NCBI GenBank assembly: GCA_045807725.1
Contig: JBJMGV010000065.1
Coordinates: 1-64,000 of the forward strand
DNA: 64,000 nucleotides
Direction of reading: 5' to 3'
Source: DATENM01 sp045807725
Lineage (GTDB): Bacteria > Acidobacteriota > Blastocatellia > UBA7656
This document shows, in pieces, positions 56,088 through 64,000 of the stretch (position 1 is the first letter of the stretch; every line of letters begins with the position of its first letter). Below the pieces are notes generated by a model that was not told where the DNA came from, searched no databases, and saw nothing but the letters and a program-made list of their open reading frames with translations. A program made the position numbers and the translations under genes.

Positions 56088-56088
<1 letters not shown>
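55285..56088 (+). CDS. Exported M15-like (D-Ala-D-Ala carboxypeptidase fold) protein with altered metal site
   Basis: This is 267 residues with a signal peptide (MRRAIILAVSILTFTAVPAIA). A helical N-terminal part (GARQHLAKGETCLAAGNTDC) precedes a C-terminal domain. That domain carries GRGSAFDIRV (D178) and GVHLHID (H234, H236), arranged like the second and third zinc ligands of M15/LAS peptidases. The first ligand in SxHxxGxAxD should fall at residue 171, which is Tyr; the nearest His is 167. Activity is therefore uncertain. It may bind rather than cut peptidoglycan. Its stop overlaps the start of the next tiny gene. Confidence 0.78.
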
Positions 56089-56408
<320 letters not shown>

Positions 56409-56416
56409 AATCAACT

Positions 56417-57070
56417 ATGGCTGACGACGTGTTGATTCATAACGTGAAATTCGACGAGCGCGGGTTGATTCCGGCTATCGTGCAAGATGCCGGCACGCTC
56501 GAAGTCGTCGCGCTCGCTTATCTGGATAACACCCGGCTGGCGCGGACGCTGCAAACCGGCGAGACGCGGTTCCTGGTTGACTTGCAGGCGACGGCTGACC
56601 TGAGCGACTACCGATTGCTCGACGTGCGCGTCAGCCACGATGGCGGCTCGTTGATCGTGATGGTCGAACGCGACGCCGAGGAAGCAAGCGAGCGAGAGAC
56701 GATCAGCCTGATGCGACAATTCGACGGCAACGACGCGCCGGCCTCAGAGGTCGCGCTGGTTGACATCGCTTCGATGGAGTTCGGGCTGACGCTGCATAAC
56801 CTTTATGGGTTGATCGGCGAGCGCAAAGAGAAACGCCCGGAAGGCTCGTACACGACCTACCTCTTCAACAGCGGCCTCGACAAGATACTCAAGAAAGTCG
56901 CCGAGGAATCGGGCGAAGTCATCATTGCCTCGAAGAACAAAGTGCCGCGCGAGCTGATCGGCGAGCTGGCCGACCTCTTCTATCACCTGATGGTTCTGAT
57001 GGTCGAGCGCGACGTGAAGCTCAGTGATGTCACCAACGAACTGACGCGCCGCGCCGCACCGAAGAAGTAG
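56417..57070 (+). CDS. hisIE: HisIE-type protein: degenerate HisI domain fused to intact HisE
   Basis: This 217-residue protein has the bifunctional HisIE length. The C-terminal half (about 120-217) is a good phosphoribosyl-ATP pyrophosphatase: LYGLIGERKEKRPEGSYTTY, KILKKVAEESGEVIIASKNK, ELADLFYHLMVLMVERDV. The N-terminal half starts like HisI (FDERGLIPAIVQDAGTLEVV, YLDNTRLARTLQTGETRF) but lacks its active site. There is no WxKGETSGN, no DCDxD metal motif and no CHxGxxSCF; no Cys at all is present there. So phosphoribosyl-AMP cyclohydrolase activity is unlikely. It is not next to other his genes. It could rely on a separate HisI, or the N-half could be regulatory. Confidence 0.88.
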   Translation: MADDVLIHNVKFDERGLIPAIVQDAGTLEVVALAYLDNTRLARTLQTGETRFLVDLQATADLSDYRLLDVRVSHDGGSLIVMVERDAEEASERETISLMRQFDGNDAPASEVALVDIASMEFGLTLHNLYGLIGERKEKRPEGSYTTYLFNSGLDKILKKVAEESGEVIIASKNKVPRELIGELADLFYHLMVLMVERDVKLSDVTNELTRRAAPKK

Positions 57071-57101
57071 CAATGATTCATCGGTCATCAGTTGGATTAT
57101 G

Positions 57102-57292
57102 CCGCGTAGCGGCAGGTGATTTTAGCCAGGCGTTTCAACGCCTGGAAGGTAATGTCACAGTGATCGCGTCGCGTCAGCGACGCCTGAATGGACTGACGAC
57201 TCAGGCGACGCTGACGCCCCGCGCGCCCATGGCCAATGCAGATTCCAGGCGTTGAAACGCCTGGCTAAAATCAAACCGCCGCGACGCGGCGT
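57102..57292. repeat. Dispersed palindromic element, copy B (MITE-like)
   Basis: A roughly 190-base composite palindrome. GCCGCGTAGCGGC at the left and GCCGCGACGCGGC at the right bound TTTAGCCAGGCGTTTCAACG and its complement CGTTGAAACGCCTGGCTAAA. Inner arms of GTCGCGTCAGCGACGCCTGA type also pair. Its left half matches 7843-7923. No gene is seen between 57071 and 57472. Confidence 0.88.
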
Positions 57293-57472
57293 TATCTCAC
57301 CACCACATTTCTAATTCATATTCCATCCTTGCTCTTTAGTTGGCCAATCAACCTATCCGGCCATCCCTGCATCGAAATCGGCGTCGCTTTACAATGGCCG
57401 CACGCCTGCGGTAAGTTTGAAGAGACGAATCCGTAGCTCCTATTAACAAATCCGCAATCAGCGAGAGTAATT

Positions 57473-60019
57473 ATGGCGTTATTCAATCGAACCCATTCGC
57501 AGGTCAATCGCGGCAGCTCGACAAACCTGCTGCAAGACTTCTTCCGCCGCTATACCTTTCTAGGGCTGCTGGCGCTGTCGGTCATCGCCGGTATTATGTT
57601 CGGCGCAACCGTCGCCTATCAGGCCAGCATGACCGAAGAGGCGCAGCAGGTCGCGGCGCTCGCCAATTATCGCCCCAATCTGGTGACGCGCGTGCTTGCC
57701 GAAGACGGTAAGACGGTGGTCGGTGAATTCTCGCTCGAACGCCGCATCCCGATCACCTACGACCAGATTCCCGATAATATGAAGAACGCCATCTGGGCCA
57801 TCGAAGACGACCGTTTCTTTCAGCACATCGGCGTTGACCCGATCCGCATTGTCGGCGCGACGTTCAAGAACATCGTCAAGAGCCGCAAGGCTGAAGGCGC
57901 TTCGACATTGACGCAACAGTTAGCTCGCGCGCTGTTTCTGTCGCCCGAAAAGACCTACACGCGCAAGGTCAAAGAGATTTTGCTGTCACTGCAAATCGAA
58001 CGCTACTACACCAAAGAGCAGATTATGGAGATGTACTGCAACCAGATATTTCTGGGCGGCGGCGCGTATGGCTTCGAGGCCGGCGCGCAGTACTACTTCT
58101 CCAAGTCGCTGAAGGATTGCTCGCTCGAAGAGTGCGCGCTGCTGGCCGGATTGCCGAAAGCGCCGAGCTATTATTCGCCGACGCGCGACGAACGGGCGGC
58201 GCTCGACCGCCGCAACGTCGTGCTCTACCGTATGCACGAAGAAGGCTACATCGGTGACGACGAATACAATCGCGCGCGACAGAACAAGATCAACCTCAAC
58301 ATCAATCCGCAGCAGGCGAATAACAATTCGATCTACGGCTACTTCGTCGAAGAAGTCCGCCAGGAGATGGAAGACACCTTCGGCACCTACCAGACGCAGA
58401 CCGGCGGCCTGAACATCTACACGACGATTGATCCGACGGCGCAACGTGAAGCCATGCGCAGCGTGCGCAAAGGGCTGCACGCTTACGAAGACCGCCACGG
58501 CAAGCGCTGGCGCGGCAAGCTGCTCAACGTGCTCGACACCAAGCAGGCCAACGACCTGAACCACTACAACCACGCCGACTGGCTCGGCGATTACGTGCCG
58601 GGCGAATACATCTATGGCCTGGTGATGAATGTGTCGGCGGCGAGCGCAGACATTCGCTTCGGCGATTACAAAGCCGTCATCACCGAAGCCAATACCAAGT
58701 GGGCGGGCGGGCCGCCGGCGCGATTGCTCAAGCGCGGCGACCTCGCGGTCTTCAAAGTCATCAAGATTGACAACGCCAAGAAGACGCTCGAAGTCAATCT
58801 CGATCAAGTGCCTTCCGTAGACGGCGCGCTGGTCTGTTTGGATTCCAAGAGCGGCGACATCAAGGCGATGGTCGGCGGCTATGATTTCTCGACGCGCAAG
58901 TTCAACAACGCCACGCAGGCCGAGCGGCAGACCGGCTCGACCTTCAAGCCGTTCATCTACACCGCCGCTGTCGAAGAAGGCTTCACGCCCGACACGATTG
59001 TGAGCGCCGCGCCGTTCACGGATCAGGGCACGGGCTGGTCACCGTCGAACTATGATGGTTCGGCGGGCGGCGGCTCGTTGCCGCTGCGCTCGGCGTTGCA
59101 GCAATCGCTGAACGTCGTCGCCGTGCGATTGCTCTCCATCGTTGGCGTCGAGAAAGGCGCGGAGGTGGTCAAGCGTTTCGGCCTGCCCAACCCGATGAAG
59201 CGCGTACTGCCGTCGGCGCTGGGCGCGACCGAAGAACCGCTGCTCGATATGACCAGCGCCTACTCGTCCTTCTCGAATATGGGCACGCGCGTCAAGCCGC
59301 ATCTCATCAATCAAGTCACCGACGCCGAGGGCAACGCGCTGCCGGGCATTAACAAACCGGAAACCACTAAAGTCATCTCGCCGTACGTCGCTTCGCAGAT
59401 GCAGGATATGATGCGCGGCGTCGTCACCGGCGGCACGGCGGCTTCGATCATGGGCAACAAAGAATTAAGCAAGCGCATGATCTGTGGCAAGACCGGCACG
59501 GTAAATGACTTCACAGATGCGTGGTTCATCGGTTACACGCCGTCATACACGGCGGGCGTGTGGATCGGCTATCCCGGCTTGAAGAAGACGCTGGGCAACA
59601 AGGAAGCGGGTTCGGTGGCGGCGCTGCCGATGTGGATCAGCTTCATGGAAAAATTCCTCGCCGACAAGCCGAGCGATAAATTCCCGAAAGCCCCAGGCCC
59701 GGATAAAGAGATCATCGCCAAGCGCGCACAGGCCGAGAGCGCGATTCGTAAAGCTGAAGCCGCCGAAGCCGAGAGCGCCGCCAAGTCTACCGACGACACG
59801 GCGGATAAAGCCAAGAGCGCCTCTCAGGATGACGGCGCGACTGCCGAGCCGACTGCGCCGCGCCCCCCGCCGAAGATGGATGACAACGGCGAGACGCCGC
59901 GCCCCGCGCGGCCTCCTCGTGACGAGCGTCAGCGCGACGTAGAGCGCAGCCCGTCGCCGCGCCCGCCGGCTTCTCAGCCTGAACAACAAACCCCGAAGAA
60001 GCGCGGCAAGAATGGATGA
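57473..60019 (+). CDS. Class A penicillin-binding protein, PBP1a-like
   Basis: This is 848 residues with one N-terminal membrane helix (FLGLLALSVIAGIMFGATVA). GT51 has the catalytic Glu near 111 in AIEDDRFFQHIGVDPIRI, EGASTLTQQLARALFL and NQIFLGGGAYGFEAGAQYYF. The transpeptidase has S489-x-x-K492 (TGSTFKPFIYTA), SLN and K673-TGT (CGKTGTVNDF). An OB-like insert lies between the domains (DYVPGEYIYGLVMNVSAASA). The C-terminal 110 residues are Ala/Lys/Pro-rich. It polymerises and crosslinks peptidoglycan in the periplasm. It belongs to the PBP1a branch, complementing the PBP1b-like enzyme at 12337. The start ATG 57473 has a GCGAGAG site upstream. Confidence 0.96.
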   Translation: MALFNRTHSQVNRGSSTNLLQDFFRRYTFLGLLALSVIAGIMFGATVAYQASMTEEAQQVAALANYRPNLVTRVLAEDGKTVVGEFSLERRIPITYDQIPDNMKNAIWAIEDDRFFQHIGVDPIRIVGATFKNIVKSRKAEGASTLTQQLARALFLSPEKTYTRKVKEILLSLQIERYYTKEQIMEMYCNQIFLGGGAYGFEAGAQYYFSKSLKDCSLEECALLAGLPKAPSYYSPTRDERAALDRRNVVLYRMHEEGYIGDDEYNRARQNKINLNINPQQANNNSIYGYFVEEVRQEMEDTFGTYQTQTGGLNIYTTIDPTAQREAMRSVRKGLHAYEDRHGKRWRGKLLNVLDTKQANDLNHYNHADWLGDYVPGEYIYGLVMNVSAASADIRFGDYKAVITEANTKWAGGPPARLLKRGDLAVFKVIKIDNAKKTLEVNLDQVPSVDGALVCLDSKSGDIKAMVGGYDFSTRKFNNATQAERQTGSTFKPFIYTAAVEEGFTPDTIVSAAPFTDQGTGWSPSNYDGSAGGGSLPLRSALQQSLNVVAVRLLSIVGVEKGAEVVKRFGLPNPMKRVLPSALGATEEPLLDMTSAYSSFSNMGTRVKPHLINQVTDAEGNALPGINKPETTKVISPYVASQMQDMMRGVVTGGTAASIMGNKELSKRMICGKTGTVNDFTDAWFIGYTPSYTAGVWIGYPGLKKTLGNKEAGSVAALPMWISFMEKFLADKPSDKFPKAPGPDKEIIAKRAQAESAIRKAEAAEAESAAKSTDDTADKAKSASQDDGATAEPTAPRPPPKMDDNGETPRPARPPRDERQRDVERSPSPRPPASQPEQQTPKKRGKNG

Positions 60020-60144
60020 AATCAGGATTCAGGATACAGGATTCAGGATTCAGGGAGCCTCACCTTCCGAAAGTGAGCCAATTCAGCGGCAACCTCTCGC
60101 ATTCGATCTGGAACTGAATCCTGAATCCTGTATCCTGAATCCTG
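60020..60144. repeat. Composite hairpin element, CAGGATACAGGATT word (second copy)
   Basis: The left arm (60020-60053) and right arm (60114-60144) are complementary CAGGATTCAGGATA words. The left arm begins at the base after the PBP1a stop. The same word is used at 37973-38123, but the loop is different. Confidence 0.92.
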
Positions 60145-60150
60145 TTGATT

Positions 60151-60603
60151 ATGCTCTCCTTCTTTCTCATCGTTCTGATCGTGGTCGCCATTGTGTGGTG
60201 GGCCAGCAATCGCAAGGGCCTGTCATTCAACGAACGACAATACCTGAAGAACAGAGGCTACGCCGCCGACGCGGCGCTTGACGCTGGCCCGCCCATCACC
60301 AAAGACACGCGCCTTCTCAGCTTGATTGAATCGCTCGGCGATCTGTCGCCTTACGCACGCCACCGCGCCGCCGAAGACCTTGCGCGCATGTGCCAGTTAG
60401 GCGGGCGTGACGAGCGCATGTTGCCGTCGCTGCTCGTGGCTCTCGACGATAGCAATGCGTCGGTGCGTAGCGCGGCGGCCAACGCCTTACTCCAGCTCGG
60501 CAGCCCCGAAGCGATTGCGCCGCTCAAACGCCGGCTCGAAAGCGAAGAATCCATTCACGTCCGCGCCAGCCTGCAACGCGCGATTGAACAATTACAGGCT
60601 TGA
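60151..60603 (+). CDS. Membrane-anchored HEAT-repeat protein
   Basis: This is 150 residues from ATG 60151. One N-terminal membrane helix (MLSFFLIVLIVVAIVWWASN) is followed by a cytosolic-type HEAT domain: YARHRAAEDLARMCQLGGRD, ASVRSAAANALLQLGSPEAI and HVRASLQRAIEQLQA. Such small HEAT proteins act as binding platforms. The gene follows the hairpin element directly and is probably read with the methyltransferase 34 bases downstream. No specific partner is known. Confidence 0.8.
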   Translation: MLSFFLIVLIVVAIVWWASNRKGLSFNERQYLKNRGYAADAALDAGPPITKDTRLLSLIESLGDLSPYARHRAAEDLARMCQLGGRDERMLPSLLVALDDSNASVRSAAANALLQLGSPEAIAPLKRRLESEESIHVRASLQRAIEQLQA

Positions 60604-60637
60604 CGCTTAACGATGCGCCGTTCAGGTTTGAAGTGAA

Positions 60638-61369
60638 ATGTTGACGCCGCCGCGAGTCTACATTGAAGAGTTGCTCGACCTCGGCGAAGGCAGCGATGAT
60701 GACGTGGCGCGTAACCTCATTGACCTGCGTCGCATCAATCGCTTCTTCGGCGGGCAGCGCGTCGTCACGGATGCGCTCGCCGCGCTCGCCGCGCAGGGAG
60801 AGTGGCGCGAGCTATCGTTGCTCGATGTCGGCACAGGCTCGGCGGACATTCCCGGCGCGGTCGCTGATTGGTGTCAGGGGCGCGGCATTGTAACTAACAT
60901 TGCGGCGCTGGATTTGAGCGAGCGCAACCTGCGCATCGCACGTTCGCGGCTCGGCATCAACAAGGCCGTGCAACTGGTGCGCGGCGATTCGCGGCGTCTG
61001 CCTTTCGCCGACCGCTCGTTCGATGTTGTGACCGCCTCACTCTTCCTTCATCATTTTGAAGACGCGGACGTGCGGCTACTGCTCGCGGAGTTTGCACGCG
61101 TCGCGCGGCGTGCGCTGATCGTCAACGACTTGATTCGCCATCGCGTGCCGTACTGGTTCGCACGGCTTACCGGGCCGCTGCTGGCGACGAGTTACCTGAC
61201 TCGTTACGATGGCCCGGCGTCGGTGCTGCGCGGCTTCACCGTAACCGAGATGGCAACGCTTGCCGAGCGCGCCGGCCTGCGGCAAGTCAGTCTGCGCCGC
61301 CGCTTCCCTTATCGCCTTTCGCTCATTGCTCGAATCGAAGAAGTAGCAACCACAGATGAACACAGATGA
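60638..61369 (+). CDS. Class I SAM-dependent methyltransferase
   Basis: This is 243 residues. Motif I is LLDVGTGSADIPGAVADW, the Asp of strand 2 is in IAALDLSERNLRIARSRL, and FADRSFDVVTASLFLHHFED is typical of the UbiE/type 11 group. The start region LGEGSDDDVARNLIDLRRIN resembles methyltransferases paired with flavoprotein oxidoreductases in polyketide-derived lipid or quinone loci. The last residues (ATTDEHR) are encoded by the left arm of the following hairpin element, so the C-terminus has been extended by the repeat. The substrate is unknown; the next gene is a GGR-type reductase. Confidence 0.88.
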   Translation: MLTPPRVYIEELLDLGEGSDDDVARNLIDLRRINRFFGGQRVVTDALAALAAQGEWRELSLLDVGTGSADIPGAVADWCQGRGIVTNIAALDLSERNLRIARSRLGINKAVQLVRGDSRRLPFADRSFDVVTASLFLHHFEDADVRLLLAEFARVARRALIVNDLIRHRVPYWFARLTGPLLATSYLTRYDGPASVLRGFTVTEMATLAERAGLRQVSLRRRFPYRLSLIARIEEVATTDEHR

Positions 61370-61438
61370 ACACAGATAGGGAAAAGAGAGAATCCCGCTT
61401 GTTCTTTCATCCGTGTTCATCTGTGTTCATCTGTGGTT
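61347..61438. repeat. Composite hairpin element, CACAGATGAACA word, overlapping methyltransferase 3' end
   Basis: A 26-bp perfect stem (61347-61372 with 61413-61438) is built of CACAGATGAACA words. The left arm contains the methyltransferase stop codon (61367-61369). It ends 13 bases before the next start. Confidence 0.94.
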
Positions 61439-61451
61439 TCATTGTTCCTGA

Positions 61452-62624
61452 ATGAAAGCACACGATGCCATCATCGTCGGCGCTGGGCCAGCCGGTTCGA
61501 GCGCCGCCATCACGCTTGCCGCGCGCGGCCTTCGCGTCCTCTTGCTCGAAGAGAAGCGTATGCCGCGAGCCAAGCTTTGCGGCGAATTCATCACGCCCGA
61601 ATCATTCCCCACGCTTGAACGACTCGGCGTTCTGCCGACAATGATGGCCGCCGGCGCGCAGCGGTTGACGCGGCTGGCGCTCGTCGTCGCTTCAGGCAAG
61701 CGCGTCGAGACACCATTAGCCGAGATGTCCGAGGTCGCTGATTGGGCGATGAGCTTGAGCCGCGCCCGCTTCGATCAAATCCTGTTTGAGCGAGCGCGTG
61801 AAGCGGGCGCGGATTGCCGCGAAGGCATCGCCGTCAAGCAGTGTCTTATCGAAGATGACCGCGCGCGCGGCGTCGAAGCGTTGTCTCTGGCCGACGGGCA
61901 GACGGTGCGCTACGAAGCGCCGCTCATCCTTGACGCGTCGGGCCGCCAATCGCGTTTAATGGTCAACCGTGACGAGCGTCGCGCCGGCCAACGCGGCTCG
62001 CGCCTCTACGGCTTGAAAGCTCACCTCGCCCACGTTGATGAGATCGACGAACAGGTCGAGCTTTACTTCTTCCCGCAAGGCTACGGCGGGTTGTCGCGTG
62101 TTGAAGATGGGCTGGTGAATCTCTGCTTCATCGCCAGCGAGCGAACCTTTCGCGCCGCCGGCGGCGACCCGCAGAGCATTGTCGAAGCGACTGTAATGCG
62201 CAATACACTCGCCCGCGAACGTCTGCGCAATGCAACGGTCGTCGGCAAGTGGCACAGCGTCGGCCCGCTGGCGTTCGGCCATCGAAGGCTCTCACAACGC
62301 GGCGTGCTTGCGGTCGGCGACGCGGCGGGAATGATCGATCCGTTCACCGGCACGGGCATACAGATGGCGCTCAGGACCGGCGAGCTGGCGGCGCAGGCAG
62401 TCCTCGAAGCAATGAGCGAAGACAAAGCCGCAAGCGGCGCTCTCTTCGACCATGTGTTGTCACATTACACGGTCAGCTACGCCCGCGAGTTCGGCACACG
62501 CTTGCGCGTTGCCGGCTGGCTGCGCAGGGTTGCGCTTTCTCCAACCGTAGCGGGTCCGGCAGCAACCCTGCTTGCATTATCGCCGCGCCTGACGCGGCGC
62601 ATTCTTCGCGCTACACGCAACTAA
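61452..62624 (+). CDS. Geranylgeranyl reductase family FAD-dependent oxidoreductase
   Basis: This 390-residue flavoprotein has the N-terminal dinucleotide motif AIIVGAGPAGSSAAITLAAR and the acidic end of strand 2 (LLLEEKRMPRAKLCGEFITP). The FAD-binding GD motif is GVLAVGDAAGMIDPFTGTGI, and the long C-terminal helix follows. The group reduces isoprenoid or polyketide double bonds. With the methyltransferase upstream it may modify a lipid or quinone; no synthase gene is in the window. The start ATG 61452 lacks a clear ribosome site, as the hairpin element ends just upstream. Confidence 0.9.
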   Translation: MKAHDAIIVGAGPAGSSAAITLAARGLRVLLLEEKRMPRAKLCGEFITPESFPTLERLGVLPTMMAAGAQRLTRLALVVASGKRVETPLAEMSEVADWAMSLSRARFDQILFERAREAGADCREGIAVKQCLIEDDRARGVEALSLADGQTVRYEAPLILDASGRQSRLMVNRDERRAGQRGSRLYGLKAHLAHVDEIDEQVELYFFPQGYGGLSRVEDGLVNLCFIASERTFRAAGGDPQSIVEATVMRNTLARERLRNATVVGKWHSVGPLAFGHRRLSQRGVLAVGDAAGMIDPFTGTGIQMALRTGELAAQAVLEAMSEDKAASGALFDHVLSHYTVSYAREFGTRLRVAGWLRRVALSPTVAGPAATLLALSPRLTRRILRATRN

Positions 62625-62635
62625 GCGCGTTGCGC

Positions 62636-62902
62636 TTACGGGATACGGTAGTGCCGGTCGTAGTAGACGCGATGGTCACGATCACGTGTTCGCATGATGA
62701 CGATTCGCCGGCCATTAATGTAGCGAACCCGTCTGTGCCTGGACCATCCCCGGTGGAGTCCACGATCATGGTCGCTAAACACCACGCGCGCGTGGCGATG
62801 ATGCTCGTCCCAGTCGTGATTCCGATACTGGCCGCTGAACGCAAAGGCTGAGCCCGCGAACAAGGCCAGCGATAGAAGACCTGCGGATAATAGCTTCTTC
62901 AT
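62636..62902 (-). CDS. Small exported His/Arg-rich protein
   Basis: This is 88 residues from ATG 62902, with AGGAGG just upstream; a start further up is unlikely. The signal peptide is MKKLLSAGLLSLALFAGSAFA. The mature part (about 67 residues) is packed with His, Arg, Asp and Tyr: YRNHDWDEHHRHARVVFSDH and MRTRDRDHRVYYDRHYRIP. Such composition can bind metal ions or anionic surfaces. No family is recognised. It converges with the flavoprotein gene; the 11-base gap leaves no room for a terminator. Confidence 0.78.
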   Translation of the reverse strand: MKKLLSAGLLSLALFAGSAFAFSGQYRNHDWDEHHRHARVVFSDHDRGLHRGWSRHRRVRYINGRRIVIMRTRDRDHRVYYDRHYRIP

Positions 62903-63160
62903 ATTTCCTCCTCTATATGGTTTCGTGCGCCCATTCATTGAGTTGCAATAGCTATGCCGGGACGGCGACGTTTTGGCTTAAAAGAATGGCCTTGTTGCGC
63001 TATCACTGTATGATTGACGACTGTAAGAGTGAATCGTTTTTCGTAAGTGGCAGCAAAGCAAGCGATGGGCTGGTCATTCAATTTTTGGAACTTTGCCGCG
63101 CCCCGCGCGTGGTCTAGATTGACATCAGGCAAAACTCAAAATCGCACTGGAGGACGCAAT

Positions 63161-64000
63161 ATGCGTAAACGTTTTTATCTCTTCATCTCATTGTTTGTGG
63201 CGCTCGGCCTGTCGGTCTTGCTGAGCAGCGCCTTCGCCAATCAAAAGGAGAAGGCGAAGGAGAAGACCCGCACGCCGGACGCGCAAACAAAAGTTGAGAA
63301 CGAAACGCCACAAGTCTTCACCCTGTCGGGCGGCGGCGCTTATCTCGGCGTCTACCTCGAAGAAGTCACGCCTGAGCGCGCCAAAGAACTTGGCCTCAGT
63401 GAAGAACGCGGCGCGATCATCACCAAGGTAGTCGAAGGCAGCCCGGCGGAGAAGGCCGGATTGAAAGAGAATGATGTCGTCGTCTCGTTCAACGACCGGC
63501 GCATTGACAGCGTGCGCGAATTACAGCGGCTGCTGGGCGAGACGCCGCCCGACCGCAACATCAAGATCGAAGTCGTGCGCGGCGGCAGTCATCAAACGGT
63601 TGCGGCGACCTTGAGCAAGCGGGCGTCGGGTTTTGCTTATTCATTCAACGGGCCGGAGTGGAACGGCCAGGCGTGGGCGCAAACCGAAGAGGGCCGCAAG
63701 CGGCTGGAAGAGAGCCGCAAGCAGATGGAATCGATGCGCAAGCAGTACGAAGACCAGATGCGCCAGCATCAGGATGAGTTCAAGAACATGCCCGACTTCG
63801 GCAACTTCACCTTCGTGAATCCGGGCGGCTTCGCCTACTTCGGCGGCTCGCGGCTCGGCGTCAGCGCCGAATCGTTGACCGACCAGTTGGCGGAGTTCTT
63901 CGGCGTCAAGGATGGCAAAGGCGTGCTGGTCGCTTCGGTCAACGAGAACAGCGTGGCAGCGCGCGCCGGGTTGAAAGCCGGCGACGTTATCATCGCTGTG
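63161..64000 (+). CDS. PDZ-domain exported protein (3' end outside window)
   Basis: ATG 63161 has GGAGG at 63149-63153. The frame stays open to the end of the window (280 residues) without a stop. The signal peptide (RKRFYLFISLFVALGLSVLL, cut near AFAN) is followed by a first PDZ domain: YLGVYLEEVTPERAKELGLS, GAIITKVVEGSPAEKAGLKE and NDVVVSFNDRRIDSVRELQR. A charged helical linker (EEGRKRLEESRKQMESMRKQ) leads to a second PDZ start (SRLGVSAESLTDQLAEFFGV, GVLVASVNENSVAARAGLKA). It is probably periplasmic. No protease domain precedes the PDZ domains, so it is not a DegP-like enzyme; it may be an adaptor. Confidence 0.92.
   Translation, partial: MRKRFYLFISLFVALGLSVLLSSAFANQKEKAKEKTRTPDAQTKVENETPQVFTLSGGGAYLGVYLEEVTPERAKELGLSEERGAIITKVVEGSPAEKAGLKENDVVVSFNDRRIDSVRELQRLLGETPPDRNIKIEVVRGGSHQTVAATLSKRASGFAYSFNGPEWNGQAWAQTEEGRKRLEESRKQMESMRKQYEDQMRQHQDEFKNMPDFGNFTFVNPGGFAYFGGSRLGVSAESLTDQLAEFFGVKDGKGVLVASVNENSVAARAGLKAGDVIIAV

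Overview
The window is a dense, high-GC stretch of a diderm (Gram-negative) bacterial chromosome. The gene families point to Acidobacteriota, most likely a Blastocatellia-like lineage. The clues are a VWFA-related protein of the type common in Acidobacteria, a DUF1800/DUF1501 pair, a DUF2934 protein, TPR/DUF4388 and PDZ proteins, and a full outer-membrane toolkit (ExbD, BamA, two Skp/OmpH paralogues, Lol transporter, lipid A genes). This assignment is inference from gene content, not from a marker search. No tRNA, rRNA, insertion sequence, prophage or CRISPR array was seen.

Layout. 1-8.45 kb: end of exbD, a TPR lipoprotein, the (p)ppGpp synthetase/hydrolase, ridA, rpmB, a parvulin-like lipoprotein, an ABC-F ATPase, then a 700-bp repeat-rich gap. 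8.45-21.3 kb: dnaE, a PBP1b-like penicillin-binding protein, a secreted matrixin-like protease, a CxxCH/cyclase-fold/ankyrin protein and class I aldolase fbaB. 21.3-31.5 kb: small and secreted proteins, an odd Clp ATPase, lysS, lolC-lolD and clpC. 31.9-41.5 kb: bamA, two skp genes, and on the other strand lpxD-fabZ-lpxA-(ornithine cyclodeaminase family)-lpxI-(TPR/DUF4388). 41.7-46.3 kb: the complete glycine cleavage set gcvT-gcvH-gcvPA-gcvPB. 46.6-55.0 kb: a DUF2934 protein, a VWA protein, DUF1501, DUF1800, a B12-binding radical SAM protein and an unknown partner. 55.3-64 kb: an M15-like protein, a tiny Arg-rich protein, a HisIE with a degenerate HisI half, PBP1A, a HEAT-repeat protein, a methyltransferase, a geranylgeranyl-reductase-like flavoprotein, a small His/Arg-rich exported protein, and the start of a PDZ protein that runs off the end.

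Functional theme. Much of the window builds and maintains the envelope: lipid A synthesis, outer-membrane protein assembly (BamA, Skp, parvulin), lipoprotein release (LolCD), peptidoglycan polymerisation (two class A PBPs) and periplasmic energy coupling (ExbD). Housekeeping genes (dnaE, lysS, rpmB, gcv, clpC, rsh) are interleaved.

The most unusual property is in the gaps. At least fifteen intergenic spaces hold long near-perfect hairpins whose arms are tandem copies of a short word (about 7-14 bp). The word differs from element to element, and the loops are unrelated. They abut stop codons, sit inside operons, and in two cases reach into the 3' end of a coding region. Together with a 52-bp period array and a three-box DnaA-like cluster upstream of dnaE, and a palindromic element shared by two distant gaps, this is the best candidate for an undescribed element class. 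Among proteins, the Clp ATPase lacking both pore-loop tyrosines and the HisIE with a degenerate HisI domain are the most interesting.
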